Source of the DNA: Bacteroidales bacterium
Lineage (GTDB): Bacteria > Bacteroidota > Bacteroidia > Bacteroidales > CAIWKO01
Length of the DNA stretch: 32,714 nucleotides
Reading direction: 5' to 3'
Assembly (NCBI GenBank): GCA_018004645.1
Contig: JAGNBV010000024.1
Span: 1-32,714 of the forward strand
The stretch's first letter is position 1. Each line of letters begins with the position of its first letter. Shown here one piece after another: positions 1-7,703 of this stretch. The position numbers were made by a program, and so were the translations under genes. The notes under the pieces are model-generated. The model saw only the letters and a list, made by a program, of their open reading frames with translations, was not told the DNA's origin and searched no databases.

Positions 1-53
1 TTCTTCAGGGCTTTGTCGATGTTTTCGCCTTCTTTTACAGGTACAATGATCAT
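1..53 (-). CDS. rpsU: 30S ribosomal protein S21 (5' end only, runs off the window)
   Basis: Only the first 17 codons are present, read on the minus strand from an ATG at 53-51. The peptide begins MIIVPVKEGENIDKALK, which matches the highly conserved N-terminus of Bacteroidota S21. S21 is a small basic protein of the 30S subunit, usually about 60-65 residues, so about three quarters of the gene lies beyond position 1. The gene diverges from the conserved protein starting at 227, and the 54-226 spacer holds sites facing both ways. The identification rests on a short but distinctive peptide. Confidence 0.85.
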   Translation of the reverse strand, partial: MIIVPVKEGENIDKALK

Positions 54-112
54 AAAAAATCTCTCTCTTTCTTTTGATGATTATTAAATAATTTATCCCA
101 GTTTTGGGAGTG

Positions 113-120
113 CAAAAATA
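113..120 (-). promoter_or_regulatory. Probable -7 element of the rpsU promoter
   Basis: Read on the minus strand this is TATTTTTG, a full match to the Bacteroidota -7 consensus TAnnTTTG, about 60 nt upstream of the rpsU ATG. A TTTG lies upstream but with only about 15 nt spacing, shorter than the usual 19-21, so the -33 element is doubtful. The sequence just after it, TGCACTCC, is shared with the rpsO promoter. Confidence 0.4.
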
Positions 121-213
121 GTAAATATTTTATTACAAAAGGTTTTTTTTCATTTTTTTACATGTTTCTGAGGTTTATAAATTGAACTTTACTTATATCT
201 CTTTTAGAAATCA

Positions 214-221
214 TACCTTTG
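214..221 (+). promoter_or_regulatory. Possible -7 element for the conserved gene at 227
   Basis: TACCTTTG is a full match to TAnnTTTG. It ends only 5 nt before the ATG at 227, so a transcript starting from it would be leaderless or nearly so. No TTG sits 19-21 nt upstream, which weakens the call. Confidence 0.3.
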
Positions 222-226
222 CAAAA

Positions 227-796
227 ATGCACACTATCGAACCATATTACAACTGGAGACACCTATACATCGCTTCCAAAGATGTGCGCTCGCCATTTCA
301 TGGCAATACGTACAGTGAGTTTGAATTTTCATACGCTGTGTATAATTACCTGATACACCCGCAATGGGATTGTTTTGGCTCGGCAACGCTATACATTAAA
401 TTATTATATTCGGACTACCGGAAAAAATTTGCAATCCTTGAATTTATAGGCGAATGGAACGACTGCCTTTACAATGATATAAAATTCTTAAAAGAAAACG
501 TCATTGATATTTTGACAGGCAACGGTATCAATAAGTTTATTCTAATCGGTGAAAACATCCTGAACTTCCATTATTCTGACGATTCATATTACCAGGAGTG
601 GTTCGATGATATTGAAGACGGGTGGATAGCCTGTGTGAATTTCAGGGAACATGTGGTAAAGGAATTTGAACACGGGCATATAGATTATTACCTAGCCTTT
701 GCAGAAAAACTCAATCAGATGCTCTGGCGCAGGTCGGATCCACAGCAGTTTTTCGAATTGGTTTCGGAAATGATGACTAAACGGCTTAACCCATAA
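227..796 (+). CDS. Conserved Bacteroidota protein of unknown function
   Basis: The product is 189 residues from the ATG at 227. An in-frame TTG at 182 would add 15 residues, but the start MHTIEPYYNWR agrees with what I recall of the family's usual N-terminus, and a -7-like motif lies inside the longer version. The protein is soluble, with no signal peptide or membrane segment. It is rich in aromatic and acidic residues, for example a DDSYYQEWFDDIEDGW stretch near residue 120. The family is widespread in Bacteroidota, but I know of no assigned function. It ends 2 bp before the acylphosphatase gene, so the two are probably co-transcribed, though that does not reveal the role. Confidence 0.75.
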   Translation: MHTIEPYYNWRHLYIASKDVRSPFHGNTYSEFEFSYAVYNYLIHPQWDCFGSATLYIKLLYSDYRKKFAILEFIGEWNDCLYNDIKFLKENVIDILTGNGINKFILIGENILNFHYSDDSYYQEWFDDIEDGWIACVNFREHVVKEFEHGHIDYYLAFAEKLNQMLWRRSDPQQFFELVSEMMTKRLNP

Positions 797-798
797 TA

Positions 799-1071
799 AT
801 GAAAATTCACGTAAACATATCCGTATCGGGACGTGTGCAAAAAATCGGATTTCGGTACAGTACGCTGGAAGTGGCAAACCAGTTGGGTATAGCAGGATTT
901 GTACAAAACCAGCCCGACGGCAGTGTTTATATCGAAGCCGAAGGACCTGAAGAATCGGTTGAAACATTCATCACCTGGTGTCATCAGGGGCCGCCATGGG
1001 CGCGTGTGGATGATGTAAGGGTTGAAAAAACAGCCTTGCGCAACTTCGACAGTTTTGAAATAATTGGCTGA
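799..1071 (+). CDS. acyP: Acylphosphatase
   Basis: This 90-residue protein is the normal length for acylphosphatases, small cytosolic alpha/beta enzymes that hydrolyse carboxyl-phosphate bonds in acyl phosphates. The phosphate-binding loop is seen as GRVQKIGFR at residues 11-19. Arg19 is in the place of the catalytic arginine and Asn37 (in GFVQN) in the place of the water-orienting asparagine. The loop normally reads GxVQGVGFR, so Lys15 replaces a usual glycine. The gene starts 2 bp after the upstream conserved gene, indicating a two-gene transcript, and converges on mnmD, whose stop is at 1081. Confidence 0.88.
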   Translation: MKIHVNISVSGRVQKIGFRYSTLEVANQLGIAGFVQNQPDGSVYIEAEGPEESVETFITWCHQGPPWARVDDVRVEKTALRNFDSFEIIG

Positions 1072-1080
1072 AAAGAAGTT

Positions 1081-1749
1081 TTACCTTTTTTTTGTAGCCC
1101 TAATAAACTCTCTCTTTCCGGGAGGGCCGGGAAGTTTTTCGATACTGAACCCGACAGCTTTTAAGGCTCTTTTAACTTCGCCTTTGCAGGAATATGTCAC
1201 CAGAATTCCATCGTTCGTCAAAGAATTCCAAAGTTTTTGAAACACCGCCACATTCCAGAGTTCCGGACATATTGCAGGAGCAAAGGCATCGAAATAAACC
1301 AGGTGAAAAAATGAATTTCCCAGCGGGATTTCCTGAATTTTTTCTTCGTGTACACTTAATGAAAAATAATCAGAAATTTGACGCTGAGATGTGGTGTTGT
1401 GAATTTTATAAAAATAATCAGAACTATTGGGAATCGCCATCAGCAAAGGGTAATTGAGTACCGTCAACATTTTTTTATCCACCCTGTCAGGTTCCACACC
1501 TACATACCAAACATCCCGCTTTGTTTTATTAGCTTCAATCAATGTCAGCAACGCATTCAGGCCGGTGCCAAAGCCCACTTCCAGAATATTCAGCGCTTCG
1601 TTTTTTTGAGCCGCCAGCCGAAAGCCGGCATTAATAAAAATATGTGCGGATTCGGTTATGGCTCCGTTCCTGGAATGATAACATTCGTTTAGTTCAGGGA
1701 TAAAAATGGTTTGGGAACCATCAGCAGTCATTATTATTTTGCTTTCCAT
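1081..1749 (-). CDS. mnmD: MnmD-type tRNA U34 methyltransferase (stand-alone MnmC methyltransferase domain)
   Basis: The product is about 222 residues and resembles the N-terminal (DUF752) half of MnmC without the FAD oxidase half. In that family the domain uses S-adenosylmethionine to methylate aminomethyl-uridine at tRNA position 34, giving the mnm5 group. The SAM-binding motif I is clear: LEVGFGTGLNALLTL near residues 55-70. YFDAFAPAICPELW near residue 155 matches the family's active-site segment. I start at the ATG at 1749-1747. A TTG two codons earlier overlaps the stop of the upstream lipoprotein gene. The close junction suggests translational coupling with that gene, although the products seem unrelated. 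Confidence 0.85.
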   Translation of the reverse strand: MESKIIMTADGSQTIFIPELNECYHSRNGAITESAHIFINAGFRLAAQKNEALNILEVGFGTGLNALLTLIEANKTKRDVWYVGVEPDRVDKKMLTVLNYPLLMAIPNSSDYFYKIHNTTSQRQISDYFSLSVHEEKIQEIPLGNSFFHLVYFDAFAPAICPELWNVAVFQKLWNSLTNDGILVTYSCKGEVKRALKAVGFSIEKLPGPPGKREFIRATKKR

Positions 1750-1751
1750 AA

Positions 1752-3044
1752 TCAATCCCTGTTATACACCGGCAGTATGTTAATAATCGTATCCTGAAAG
1801 GTATAGGTGCCTAGGTTTTCTTGTGGAGATAAACGGTTCTTTCGAACCTGGTGCTGGTTTTCTGCAAAATAGAAACAGCCTTCGGTTTGCTCGTACATAA
1901 GGCAGCGGGGATTCACCGCAGTGGCCCAAAGCGTAAAACCTTTTTGGCTATATGAAAAATACCAGATTTCATTTCCTGATATCAACAAGTATTGGGAGCC
2001 GTCAATACAGGCCACGCCGTCGAAGGCTCCTTCGGCAAACACATATTTATCGGTAACAGCGCCCGTGGAAAGCGAGAAAAGCTTTACCACGCCCAGATTT
2101 CCGCTATTGCAGAACAGCAGGCATTCTTCGGCATTGCACGGAAATATTTTCAGAATATCATAATTCACGAATATTTTTTTATAAACAGCCATCGATGGAA
2201 CAAAATAGGCCAACAGATGTTTCTGCATACCGTCAGGACTGGTTTCAAAAGTAATCAGGTAGTCTTTGAAAGGCAAAAAAGCCTTCGGAAATTCTCCGTT
2301 TTCAACCAGGCGTGACGCGATGATATTGCCGGCATGATCATAAATGGCAAACCTTCCTTCGCGGAAAGAGACAAAAAGTTGCATATTATGCACGTCTATA
2401 GCTTCAAAATAAGGGAAAGGCGGATTAACCACCACCGGAACCTGCCACTGTGGCTGCCAATTGTCAAGGCTGAAGACAGAAACACCTGATGTAAATCTTC
2501 CTCCGATATAAAATTGCCGGGCATCACTGCTTACAGCCGAGCCGCAGTAATCGGAAAAGATGGTTTTTACCTGCGAAACAGCATTCAGACTGTCAATTTT
2601 GTGCACAGTAACCTGGTCGTCATTTTTTGTTAGTACGAGAATGAATGATAATCTTTTTTCGACCGCGTTGATGCCTATTTTACGATACCCGTTTGTAGTG
2701 TTGGTGCCGTCGAAAGCTGTTACCATCACATAATACGTGCCGGATTCAAGCATCATATCACTGATGGCGATACCGTGGTTTATCTCCGTACAATTATTTT
2801 CAGGATAAATAGTTATAGCAGGAGTAGCTGAAACAAAATCCGAATTGACTATCCTGAAACTCACATGGTTGAGCTTGCTATCGTCACATATCCCGGCAAT
2901 TAGCTGCACTGTATCACCCACCTGGAAAAGCTGATTTTCAAGCGGACTGGTAATATTTATCTGAGGGGCTGATGTATCGTTGTTTTTGGCACAAGAGCAA
3001 AAAAACAACAAGGCCGTCAATAATAGTAACCATACTTTATACAT
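1752..3044 (-). CDS. Exported lipoprotein with Ig-like domain and probable beta-propeller
   Basis: The product is 430 residues. The N-terminus has a hydrophobic signal followed by LLFFCSC, so a lipidated cysteine near residue 18 is likely. Residues of about 28-130 look like a bacterial Ig-like domain (INITSPLENQLFQVGDTVQL, then YYVMVTAFDG). The rest is a run of short beta-strand blocks with repeated patterns such as FYIGGRFTSGVSVFSLDNW and LFVSFREGRFAIYDHAG, consistent with a WD40/YncE-like propeller. No catalytic motif is visible. A binding or structural role at the cell surface is inference. It is upstream of, and abuts, mnmD. Confidence 0.7.
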   Translation of the reverse strand: MYKVWLLLLTALLFFCSCAKNNDTSAPQINITSPLENQLFQVGDTVQLIAGICDDSKLNHVSFRIVNSDFVSATPAITIYPENNCTEINHGIAISDMMLESGTYYVMVTAFDGTNTTNGYRKIGINAVEKRLSFILVLTKNDDQVTVHKIDSLNAVSQVKTIFSDYCGSAVSSDARQFYIGGRFTSGVSVFSLDNWQPQWQVPVVVNPPFPYFEAIDVHNMQLFVSFREGRFAIYDHAGNIIASRLVENGEFPKAFLPFKDYLITFETSPDGMQKHLLAYFVPSMAVYKKIFVNYDILKIFPCNAEECLLFCNSGNLGVVKLFSLSTGAVTDKYVFAEGAFDGVACIDGSQYLLISGNEIWYFSYSQKGFTLWATAVNPRCLMYEQTEGCFYFAENQHQVRKNRLSPQENLGTYTFQDTIINILPVYNRD

Positions 3045-3098
3045 AGTAACAAAAATACAAAAACAGTATCAAAAAAATGGAATATCTCAAGTTTATAC

Positions 3099-3129
3099 TT
3101 GCAAAAGCCATAAAAATTCAGTACCTTTA
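3099..3129 (+). promoter_or_regulatory. Possible promoter of the zinc-ribbon gene
   Basis: TTG at 3099-3101, a 20 nt spacer, then TACCTTTA at 3122-3129. This is one base away from TAnnTTTG with the correct spacing. It lies about 50 nt upstream of the ATG at 3177. Confidence 0.4.
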
Positions 3130-3176
3130 TATAATTAATTTTTTAAAAACAATATTCATTTAAAATATTGGGGATT

Positions 3177-3569
3177 ATGGAAACTTATATTTGTCCCTTT
3201 TGCAAAGGCCATCTGAATGTAAACGACAATATTGTTTTGCTAGAGCGCAACAGGCACAATCAGCAGGGAATCGTGTTTCTAAATACCGAACTGGGCAATT
3301 ATGAAAGCCAGATTATTTCGTCGATTAAATTTGAAAAAGGCGAGGTGTGTGAATTTTTTTGCCCTTATTGTCATACCAACATCGAATACCACAAAGAAAA
3401 AACAAACCTTGTGAAACTGCTACATGAAGATGAAAAGGGCAAAATAACCCAGGTTATCTTTTCAAAGATTTATGGAGAGGAAGCTACCTATCACATCGAC
3501 GAAAGTAAGGTGATGTCGTATGGAGAGCATGCCAAAAAATATATGGATCCCGAGTGGTTCCTGAGATAG
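3177..3569 (+). CDS. Small zinc-ribbon protein of unknown function
   Basis: The product is 130 residues from the ATG at 3177. A TTG at 3168 would add three residues, but the ATG follows a GGGG-containing stretch and is preferred. Two CxxC pairs, CPFC at about residues 6-9 and CPYC at about 59-62, can together bind one zinc ion. There is no signal peptide or membrane segment. The C-terminal third is charged and ends in EWFLR. It is a single-gene unit convergent with sdhB. I do not recognise a named family, and nearby genes give no hint of its job. Confidence 0.7.
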   Translation: METYICPFCKGHLNVNDNIVLLERNRHNQQGIVFLNTELGNYESQIISSIKFEKGEVCEFFCPYCHTNIEYHKEKTNLVKLLHEDEKGKITQVIFSKIYGEEATYHIDESKVMSYGEHAKKYMDPEWFLR

Positions 3570-3616
3570 CAAAAGGCATAAACATACCTGGCGTGTGATA
3601 TGCTGAAAAATCAGGC

Positions 3617-4375
3617 TTATAGTTCATATTTTTCGGCGCCTGCTTTAGCTTTAATAAACTGCCTGTTGAGCCTTGCTATATTGGTAACCTTTATTTCCTT
3701 GGGACATTCGGCTTCGCAGGCATAGGTATTGCTGCAGTTTCCAAAACCCAGCCGGTCCATTTCGCGCACCATTTTGCGGACCCGTTCAGATGCTTCTGTT
3801 TTCCCCTGGGGTAAGAGTGCAAACTGCGAAATTTTGGCGCCCACAAAAAGCATTGCAGAGGCATTGGCACAGGCAGCCACGCAGGCGCCACATCCGATAC
3901 AGGCGGCAGCATCCATGGCCATTTCTGATTTTATTTTTGGTATGGGAATAGCGTTGGCATCGGGGATACCGCCGGTATTCACAGAGACATATCCCCCGGC
4001 CTGTATAATCAGATCAAGCGCCGAACGGTCCACGATAAGGTCTTTAACAATTGGGAAAGGCTTGGCCCGCCAGGGTTCAATCACAATGGTATCACCGTCT
4101 TTGAACGACCGCATATGAAGCTGGCAGGTGGTAATACCACGTTTGGGACCGTGTGGCCTGCCATTGATGTATAGACTACAGGTGCCACAAATTCCTTCGC
4201 GGCAATCGTGGTCGAAAGCCACCGGATCGTTCCCCTGTTCAATGATTTGCTGGTTCAGGGTATCGAGCATTTCAAAGAAAGAGCTGTCGGGAGACACTCC
4301 TGTAACTTTATAGGTTTCAAATTTTCCTTTTGCTTTAGCATTTTTCTGACGCCAGATTTTTAAGGTTATGTCCAT
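3617..4375 (-). CDS. sdhB: Succinate dehydrogenase/fumarate reductase iron-sulfur subunit
   Basis: The product is 252 residues and is the electron-transfer subunit between the flavoprotein and the membrane cytochrome b. All three clusters are accounted for. Cys58, Cys63, Cys66 and Cys84 fit the [2Fe-2S] site (CREGICGTC). Cys159, Cys162, Cys165 and Cys169 fit the [4Fe-4S] site ([11 protein letters not shown]). Cys214, Cys220 and Cys224 fit the third cluster ([12 protein letters not shown]). It is the last gene of the C-A-B operon typical of Bacteroidota. Unusually, it is separated from sdhA by about 530 bp carrying repeats and a broken four-helix-bundle gene, so its expression depends on read-through or on a promoter in that insert. 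Confidence 0.95.
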   Translation of the reverse strand: MDITLKIWRQKNAKAKGKFETYKVTGVSPDSSFFEMLDTLNQQIIEQGNDPVAFDHDCREGICGTCSLYINGRPHGPKRGITTCQLHMRSFKDGDTIVIEPWRAKPFPIVKDLIVDRSALDLIIQAGGYVSVNTGGIPDANAIPIPKIKSEMAMDAAACIGCGACVAACANASAMLFVGAKISQFALLPQGKTEASERVRKMVREMDRLGFGNCSNTYACEAECPKEIKVTNIARLNRQFIKAKAGAEKYEL

Positions 4376-4396
4376 GATTAATTATTTTATTTTTCA

Positions 4397-4424
4397 GCCA
4401 ATGGCCATAGGCCATAAGCCACTA
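4397..4424 (+). repeat. Heptamer repeat, sdhB side of the insert
   Basis: Four 7-bp units in register on the plus strand: GCCAATG, GCCATAG, GCCATAA, GCCACTA. The last unit overlaps the stop codon that the four-helix-bundle gene would use if its frame were restored. The same heptamer occurs in the opposite orientation at 4847-4902. Confidence 0.75.
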
Positions 4425-4795
4425 TTTATCATTGGTTTTATTTTCTAAAGTTTTAATTAATGTATTAATCATTTTTGAGAGTGAAACTATTTTGTTAAAA
4501 GCTCTTCAGGGTTTTCTTTTAGGTAACCAATTTTATTTGCAATTATTAGTTCTGTTTCAAGCTCGTATAATGAGCCTCTTGCTTGTTTCAAAAATAGAGA
4601 ATACGATTTTGTGGATTTTCTGCCCCATCCCTCAGCAATATTTATCGGAACTGAACTGGATGCTCTTCTCATCTGAACTGTAATTCCAAAACGTTCTTCC
4701 ATCGGAAAATCCTTACTTAATTTATAAATATCCACAGTCAACTCAATGCCAAGCTGCCATATTTTTAAATCTTTGTATGAATCAATCTTTTCCAT
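4422..4795 (-). pseudogene. Four-helix-bundle (23S rRNA intervening-sequence type) protein, frameshifted
   Basis: From the ATG at 4795 the frame encodes 102 residues and stops at 4487. The sequence (SYKDLKIWQLGIEL, MRRASSSVPINIAEGWGRKS, LYELETELIIANKIGYL) is the family of small proteins first found in 23S rRNA intervening sequences (TIGR02436 type). These are about 120 residues long and form pentameric four-helix bundles. After the codons for ELLTK the frame ends at TAG within ACAAAATAG. If one A is added to that run, the reading continues as IVSLSKMINTLIKTLENK to a TAG at 4424-4422, which is the expected family C-terminal helix. A single-base loss in a homopolymer (mutation or sequencing error) therefore removed about 22 residues. 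The gene sits inside the sdh operon, between heptamer repeats. Function in this family is unknown. Confidence 0.85.
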
Positions 4796-4846
4796 TTTAT
4801 TTTTTTCCTACTACCCTTATTAATTAGCTATCGGCTTCTTACTTTT

Positions 4847-4902
4847 TGCTATTGGCTAATGACTAATGGCTAATGGCTAATGGCTAATGGCCAATCGCTA
4901 AT
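4847..4902 (+). repeat. Heptamer tandem repeat, sdhA side of the insert
   Basis: Eight 7-bp units in a row: TGCTATT, GGCTAAT, GACTAAT, three of GGCTAAT, GGCCAAT, CGCTAAT. The array ends 2 bp from the sdhA stop codon (4907-4905). Read on the minus strand the unit is GCCATTA, close to the GCCATAA/GCCATAG units at 4397-4424, so the two arrays are inverted relative to one another around the four-helix-bundle gene. Confidence 0.85.
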
Positions 4903-4904
4903 AG

Positions 4905-6845
4905 CTACTTATAACTCCTCTGCGAAGGCTTTGCCACCTCAAAACTCAGTTCTTCCTTATGCATTTCGGGTTCTACATCCTCGCCTTTGTATTCCCATGC
5001 AGAAACAAATGCAAAATTTTCATCGTCACGTTTTGCTTCACCATCTTCGGTTTGCATTTCTTCGCGAAAGTGACCGCCGCATGATTCTTTCCGTTGTAAG
5101 GCATCTCTCATAATCAGCTCGCCAAGTTCGATAAAATCAGCCACCCTTCCGGCTTTTTCCAACTCAGGATTATATTCATCCATCTCGCCGGGTATAAAAA
5201 GGTCGTTCCAGAACTCTTTTTTTATTTCGGGTATCATCGACAATCCCTTTTTCAGGCTTTCTTCGTTCCTCCCCATGCCGCAGTTTTCCCACATCAGTTT
5301 GCCGAATTTTTTATGTATGGAATCCACAGATTTTTTGCCTTTGATATTTTTCAGCCGCTGAAGTTGCATTTTTACTTCATTTTCAGCCTCGACAAATTCG
5401 GGAGCATCGGTCGGAATGCGTTTGGTATGAATTTCGGCTGACAAATAATTTCCTATAGTATAGGGCAGGATAAAATATCCGTCCGCCAGCCCCTGCATTA
5501 AGGCGGAGGCGCCCAGACGGTTGGCTCCGTGATCTGAAAAATTACACTCACCGATGGCATAAAGTCCCGGTACCGTGGTCATCAACTCGTAGTCAACCCA
5601 CAACCCGCCCATTGTATAATGAATGGCCGGATAAATCATCATCGGGGTTTCATAAGGGTTTTCGTCGATGATTTGTTCATACATCTGGAAAAGGTTTCCG
5701 TAGCGTTCCTCTATAACATGCCTTCCCAATCGCGAGATAGCATCTTTAAAATCCAGGTAGACCGCCAGTCCGGTATGTCCCACGCCATAACCGGCATCGC
5801 AGCGCTCCTTGGCAGCACGCGAAGCCACATCGCGCGGCACCAGGTTGCCAAAGGCAGGGTATCTTCGTTCAAGGTAATAGTCACGGTCTTCTTCAGCAAT
5901 ATCGGCAGGCATAATGATTTTTTTGCGCAGCTTTTCCACGTCTTCTTTCTTTTTGGGCACCCATATCCTGCCGTCGTTACGCAGGCTTTCGCTCATCAGG
6001 GTAAGTTTCGACTGAAAATCACCATGCACCGGGATACAGGTAGGGTGTATCTGTGTAAAACAGGCATTGCTGAAGAACGCTCCCTTTTTGTAAGCGCGCC
6101 ATATAGGTGTAGCATTGGAGCCCATGGCATTGGTTGAAAGAAAATAAGTGTTGCCATAGCCGCCCGTGGCGAGCACCACCGCATGGCCGAAATGTTTTTC
6201 TATTTCACCGGATACTAAGTTTCTGACAATGATGCCTCGGGCTTTGCCATCGATGATGACAATATCCAGCATATCGCGGCGGTTGTAAAGGGTCACCGTA
6301 CCTTTTTTTATCTGGCGGCTCATGGCACCGTAAGCGCCCAGCAATAGCTGCTGCCCTGTCTGACCTCGGGCATAAAAGGTACGCGAAACCTGTGCCCCGC
6401 CAAACGACCGGTTATCGAGCAAACCGCCATAATCGCGAGCAAAGGGCACCCCCTGTGCAACACATTGGTCTATGATAGCGTTACTCACCTCTGCCAGGCG
6501 GTACACATTAGCCTCGCGGGCACGGTAGTCGCCGCCTTTTATGGTATCGAAAAACAAACGGTACACACTGTCGCCGTCGTTCTGATAATTTTTAGCTGCA
6601 TTGATACCGCCCTGGGCAGCAATACTATGGGCACGGCGGGGACTATCCTGATAGCAGAACGACTTCACATTATAACCTAATTCGCCCAGGGAAGCTGCCG
6701 CGGAGGCCCCTGCAAGTCCCGTACCTACCACAATGATGTCGAGCTTGCGTTTATTGTTGGGATTTACCAATTTACAGCCTGATTTATACGTAGTCCATTT
6801 TTCAGCCAAGGGGCCATCGGGTATTTTGGAAATTAGTTTTGTCAT
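4905..6845 (-). CDS. sdhA: Succinate dehydrogenase/fumarate reductase flavoprotein subunit
   Basis: The product is 646 residues, the usual length of the Bacteroidota menaquinone-linked enzyme. It carries covalent FAD and interconverts succinate and fumarate on the cytoplasmic face. The dinucleotide-binding loop is [20 protein letters not shown] (from about residue 39). [13 protein letters not shown] places His73 at the position of the covalent FAD-linking histidine. A second FAD contact is [20 protein letters not shown] near residue 440. The [11 protein letters not shown] segment matches the family's dicarboxylate-binding region. It lies 47 bp downstream of sdhC. Its stop codon (TAG) lies 2 bp from the heptamer repeat array. 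Confidence 0.96.
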   Translation of the reverse strand: MTKLISKIPDGPLAEKWTTYKSGCKLVNPNNKRKLDIIVVGTGLAGASAAASLGELGYNVKSFCYQDSPRRAHSIAAQGGINAAKNYQNDGDSVYRLFFDTIKGGDYRAREANVYRLAEVSNAIIDQCVAQGVPFARDYGGLLDNRSFGGAQVSRTFYARGQTGQQLLLGAYGAMSRQIKKGTVTLYNRRDMLDIVIIDGKARGIIVRNLVSGEIEKHFGHAVVLATGGYGNTYFLSTNAMGSNATPIWRAYKKGAFFSNACFTQIHPTCIPVHGDFQSKLTLMSESLRNDGRIWVPKKKEDVEKLRKKIIMPADIAEEDRDYYLERRYPAFGNLVPRDVASRAAKERCDAGYGVGHTGLAVYLDFKDAISRLGRHVIEERYGNLFQMYEQIIDENPYETPMMIYPAIHYTMGGLWVDYELMTTVPGLYAIGECNFSDHGANRLGASALMQGLADGYFILPYTIGNYLSAEIHTKRIPTDAPEFVEAENEVKMQLQRLKNIKGKKSVDSIHKKFGKLMWENCGMGRNEESLKKGLSMIPEIKKEFWNDLFIPGEMDEYNPELEKAGRVADFIELGELIMRDALQRKESCGGHFREEMQTEDGEAKRDDENFAFVSAWEYKGEDVEPEMHKEELSFEVAKPSQRSYK

Positions 6846-6892
6846 AACCGGATTGCATTATTGATGTATAAAAAATGATTGCAGCAATAGAA

Positions 6893-7558
6893 TTATTGAT
6901 AAAAAAACATAAAATATACCGGGATAGTGGAAAATCCCACCGCTATGACAAGAGCATACACAAAACTGACAATTCTGATTGCCTTATTGTAGGTGGTATG
7001 GTTCAGTCCAAGCGTTTGAAATCCCGACATAATAGCATGATTGAGATGAAAGCCCAGAAAAATAAAAAAAGCGATGTAAACAAAAGAGTAGGCCTTGTTT
7101 TGAAACAAAGCTACCGCCATCCTGTAAAAATCATGCTTGTCCACTCCGGCAGGCGGTTGCACCCATTCCATCCTGATAAAAAAGAAATCCATAAAATGCA
7201 GCACCAGGAAAATGAAGATAATTATTCCAGTATAAATCATGTATTTAGAAAAAAATTCGGTATGGGATTTATTAACCACATAATAGCCTACAGGTCTCGA
7301 AAACCAATTTTGAATAAATAATACTATACCAATCAGTATATGTAGAAAAAACGACGCAAACAATACATATTCCACAATTTTAATAAGAATATTGGTAGTC
7401 ATGAAATGCGAAGCTTCAGTAAACAGCCTGCCATCGTCGCCGGCCAGCATCAAAAGGTTAACCGTGAGATGTATCAGTAAGAAAAGGGCTAAAAAAAGCC
7501 CAAAGATACCCATCAAAATTTTTTTTGTAATGGAAGAATACATGAAAAATTTGCTCAT
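6893..7558 (-). CDS. sdhC: Succinate dehydrogenase/fumarate reductase cytochrome b subunit
   Basis: The product is 221 residues from the ATG at 7558 (MSKFFMYSSITKK). The frame stays open for 26 codons upstream, but that stretch is basic and AT-rich and runs into the promoter, so I reject it. Five hydrophobic helices are visible, with histidines in LIHLTVNLLM, FLHILIGIVLF, LVLHFMDFFF and FHLNHAIMSGFQTLGLNH. This fits the single-chain di-haem cytochrome b558 anchor that passes electrons between menaquinone and SdhB. It is the first gene of the operon. A promoter and a palindrome lie just upstream. Confidence 0.92.
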   Translation of the reverse strand: MSKFFMYSSITKKILMGIFGLFLALFLLIHLTVNLLMLAGDDGRLFTEASHFMTTNILIKIVEYVLFASFFLHILIGIVLFIQNWFSRPVGYYVVNKSHTEFFSKYMIYTGIIIFIFLVLHFMDFFFIRMEWVQPPAGVDKHDFYRMAVALFQNKAYSFVYIAFFIFLGFHLNHAIMSGFQTLGLNHTTYNKAIRIVSFVYALVIAVGFSTIPVYFMFFYQ

Positions 7559-7616
7559 AACATTCTGTTTTGAAAAAATATTGAAAAAACGTGCTATATT
7601 ACTAAAAATTATTTTT

Positions 7617-7638
7617 CTTTGTATTTTACGATACAAAG
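7617..7638. promoter_or_regulatory. Palindrome overlapping the sdhC promoter
   Basis: CTTTGTAT at 7617-7624 and ATACAAAG at 7631-7638 form a perfect 8-bp inverted repeat with a 6-bp spacer. It covers part of the -7 element and the expected start point, a position suited to a repressor site. It could equally form a hairpin at the 5' end of the message. No regulator is encoded nearby. Confidence 0.45.
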
Positions 7639-7664
7639 ATATCTGTTACAATGACTTTTCCAAA
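7634..7664 (-). promoter_or_regulatory. Promoter of the sdhCAB operon
   Basis: On the minus strand, TTTG (7664-7661), a 19-nt spacer, then TATCTTTG (7641-7634). Both elements match the Bacteroidota consensus with correct spacing. The predicted leader before the ATG at 7558 is about 65-70 nt. Confidence 0.65.
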
Positions 7665-7703
7665 TAAAAAGTGAATTTTTTATTAATAAAAAAATTTTTA
7701 TAA

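Noticed and set aside
3050..3057. TATTTTTG on the minus strand as the lipoprotein promoter
   Set aside because: It lies only 5 nt from the ATG and has no -33 element at the right distance. T-rich sequence in this AT-rich spacer makes chance matches likely.
4480..4495. Programmed ribosomal frameshift in the four-helix-bundle gene
   Set aside because: The A run is only four bases, with no matching slippery heptamer or downstream structure evident. Other members of the family need no frameshift, so an indel or sequencing error is simpler.
7559..7636. Longer N-terminus of SdhC (26 extra residues)
   Set aside because: It would begin inside the promoter palindrome. The residues are basic and low-complexity, and the family begins at about MSKFF.
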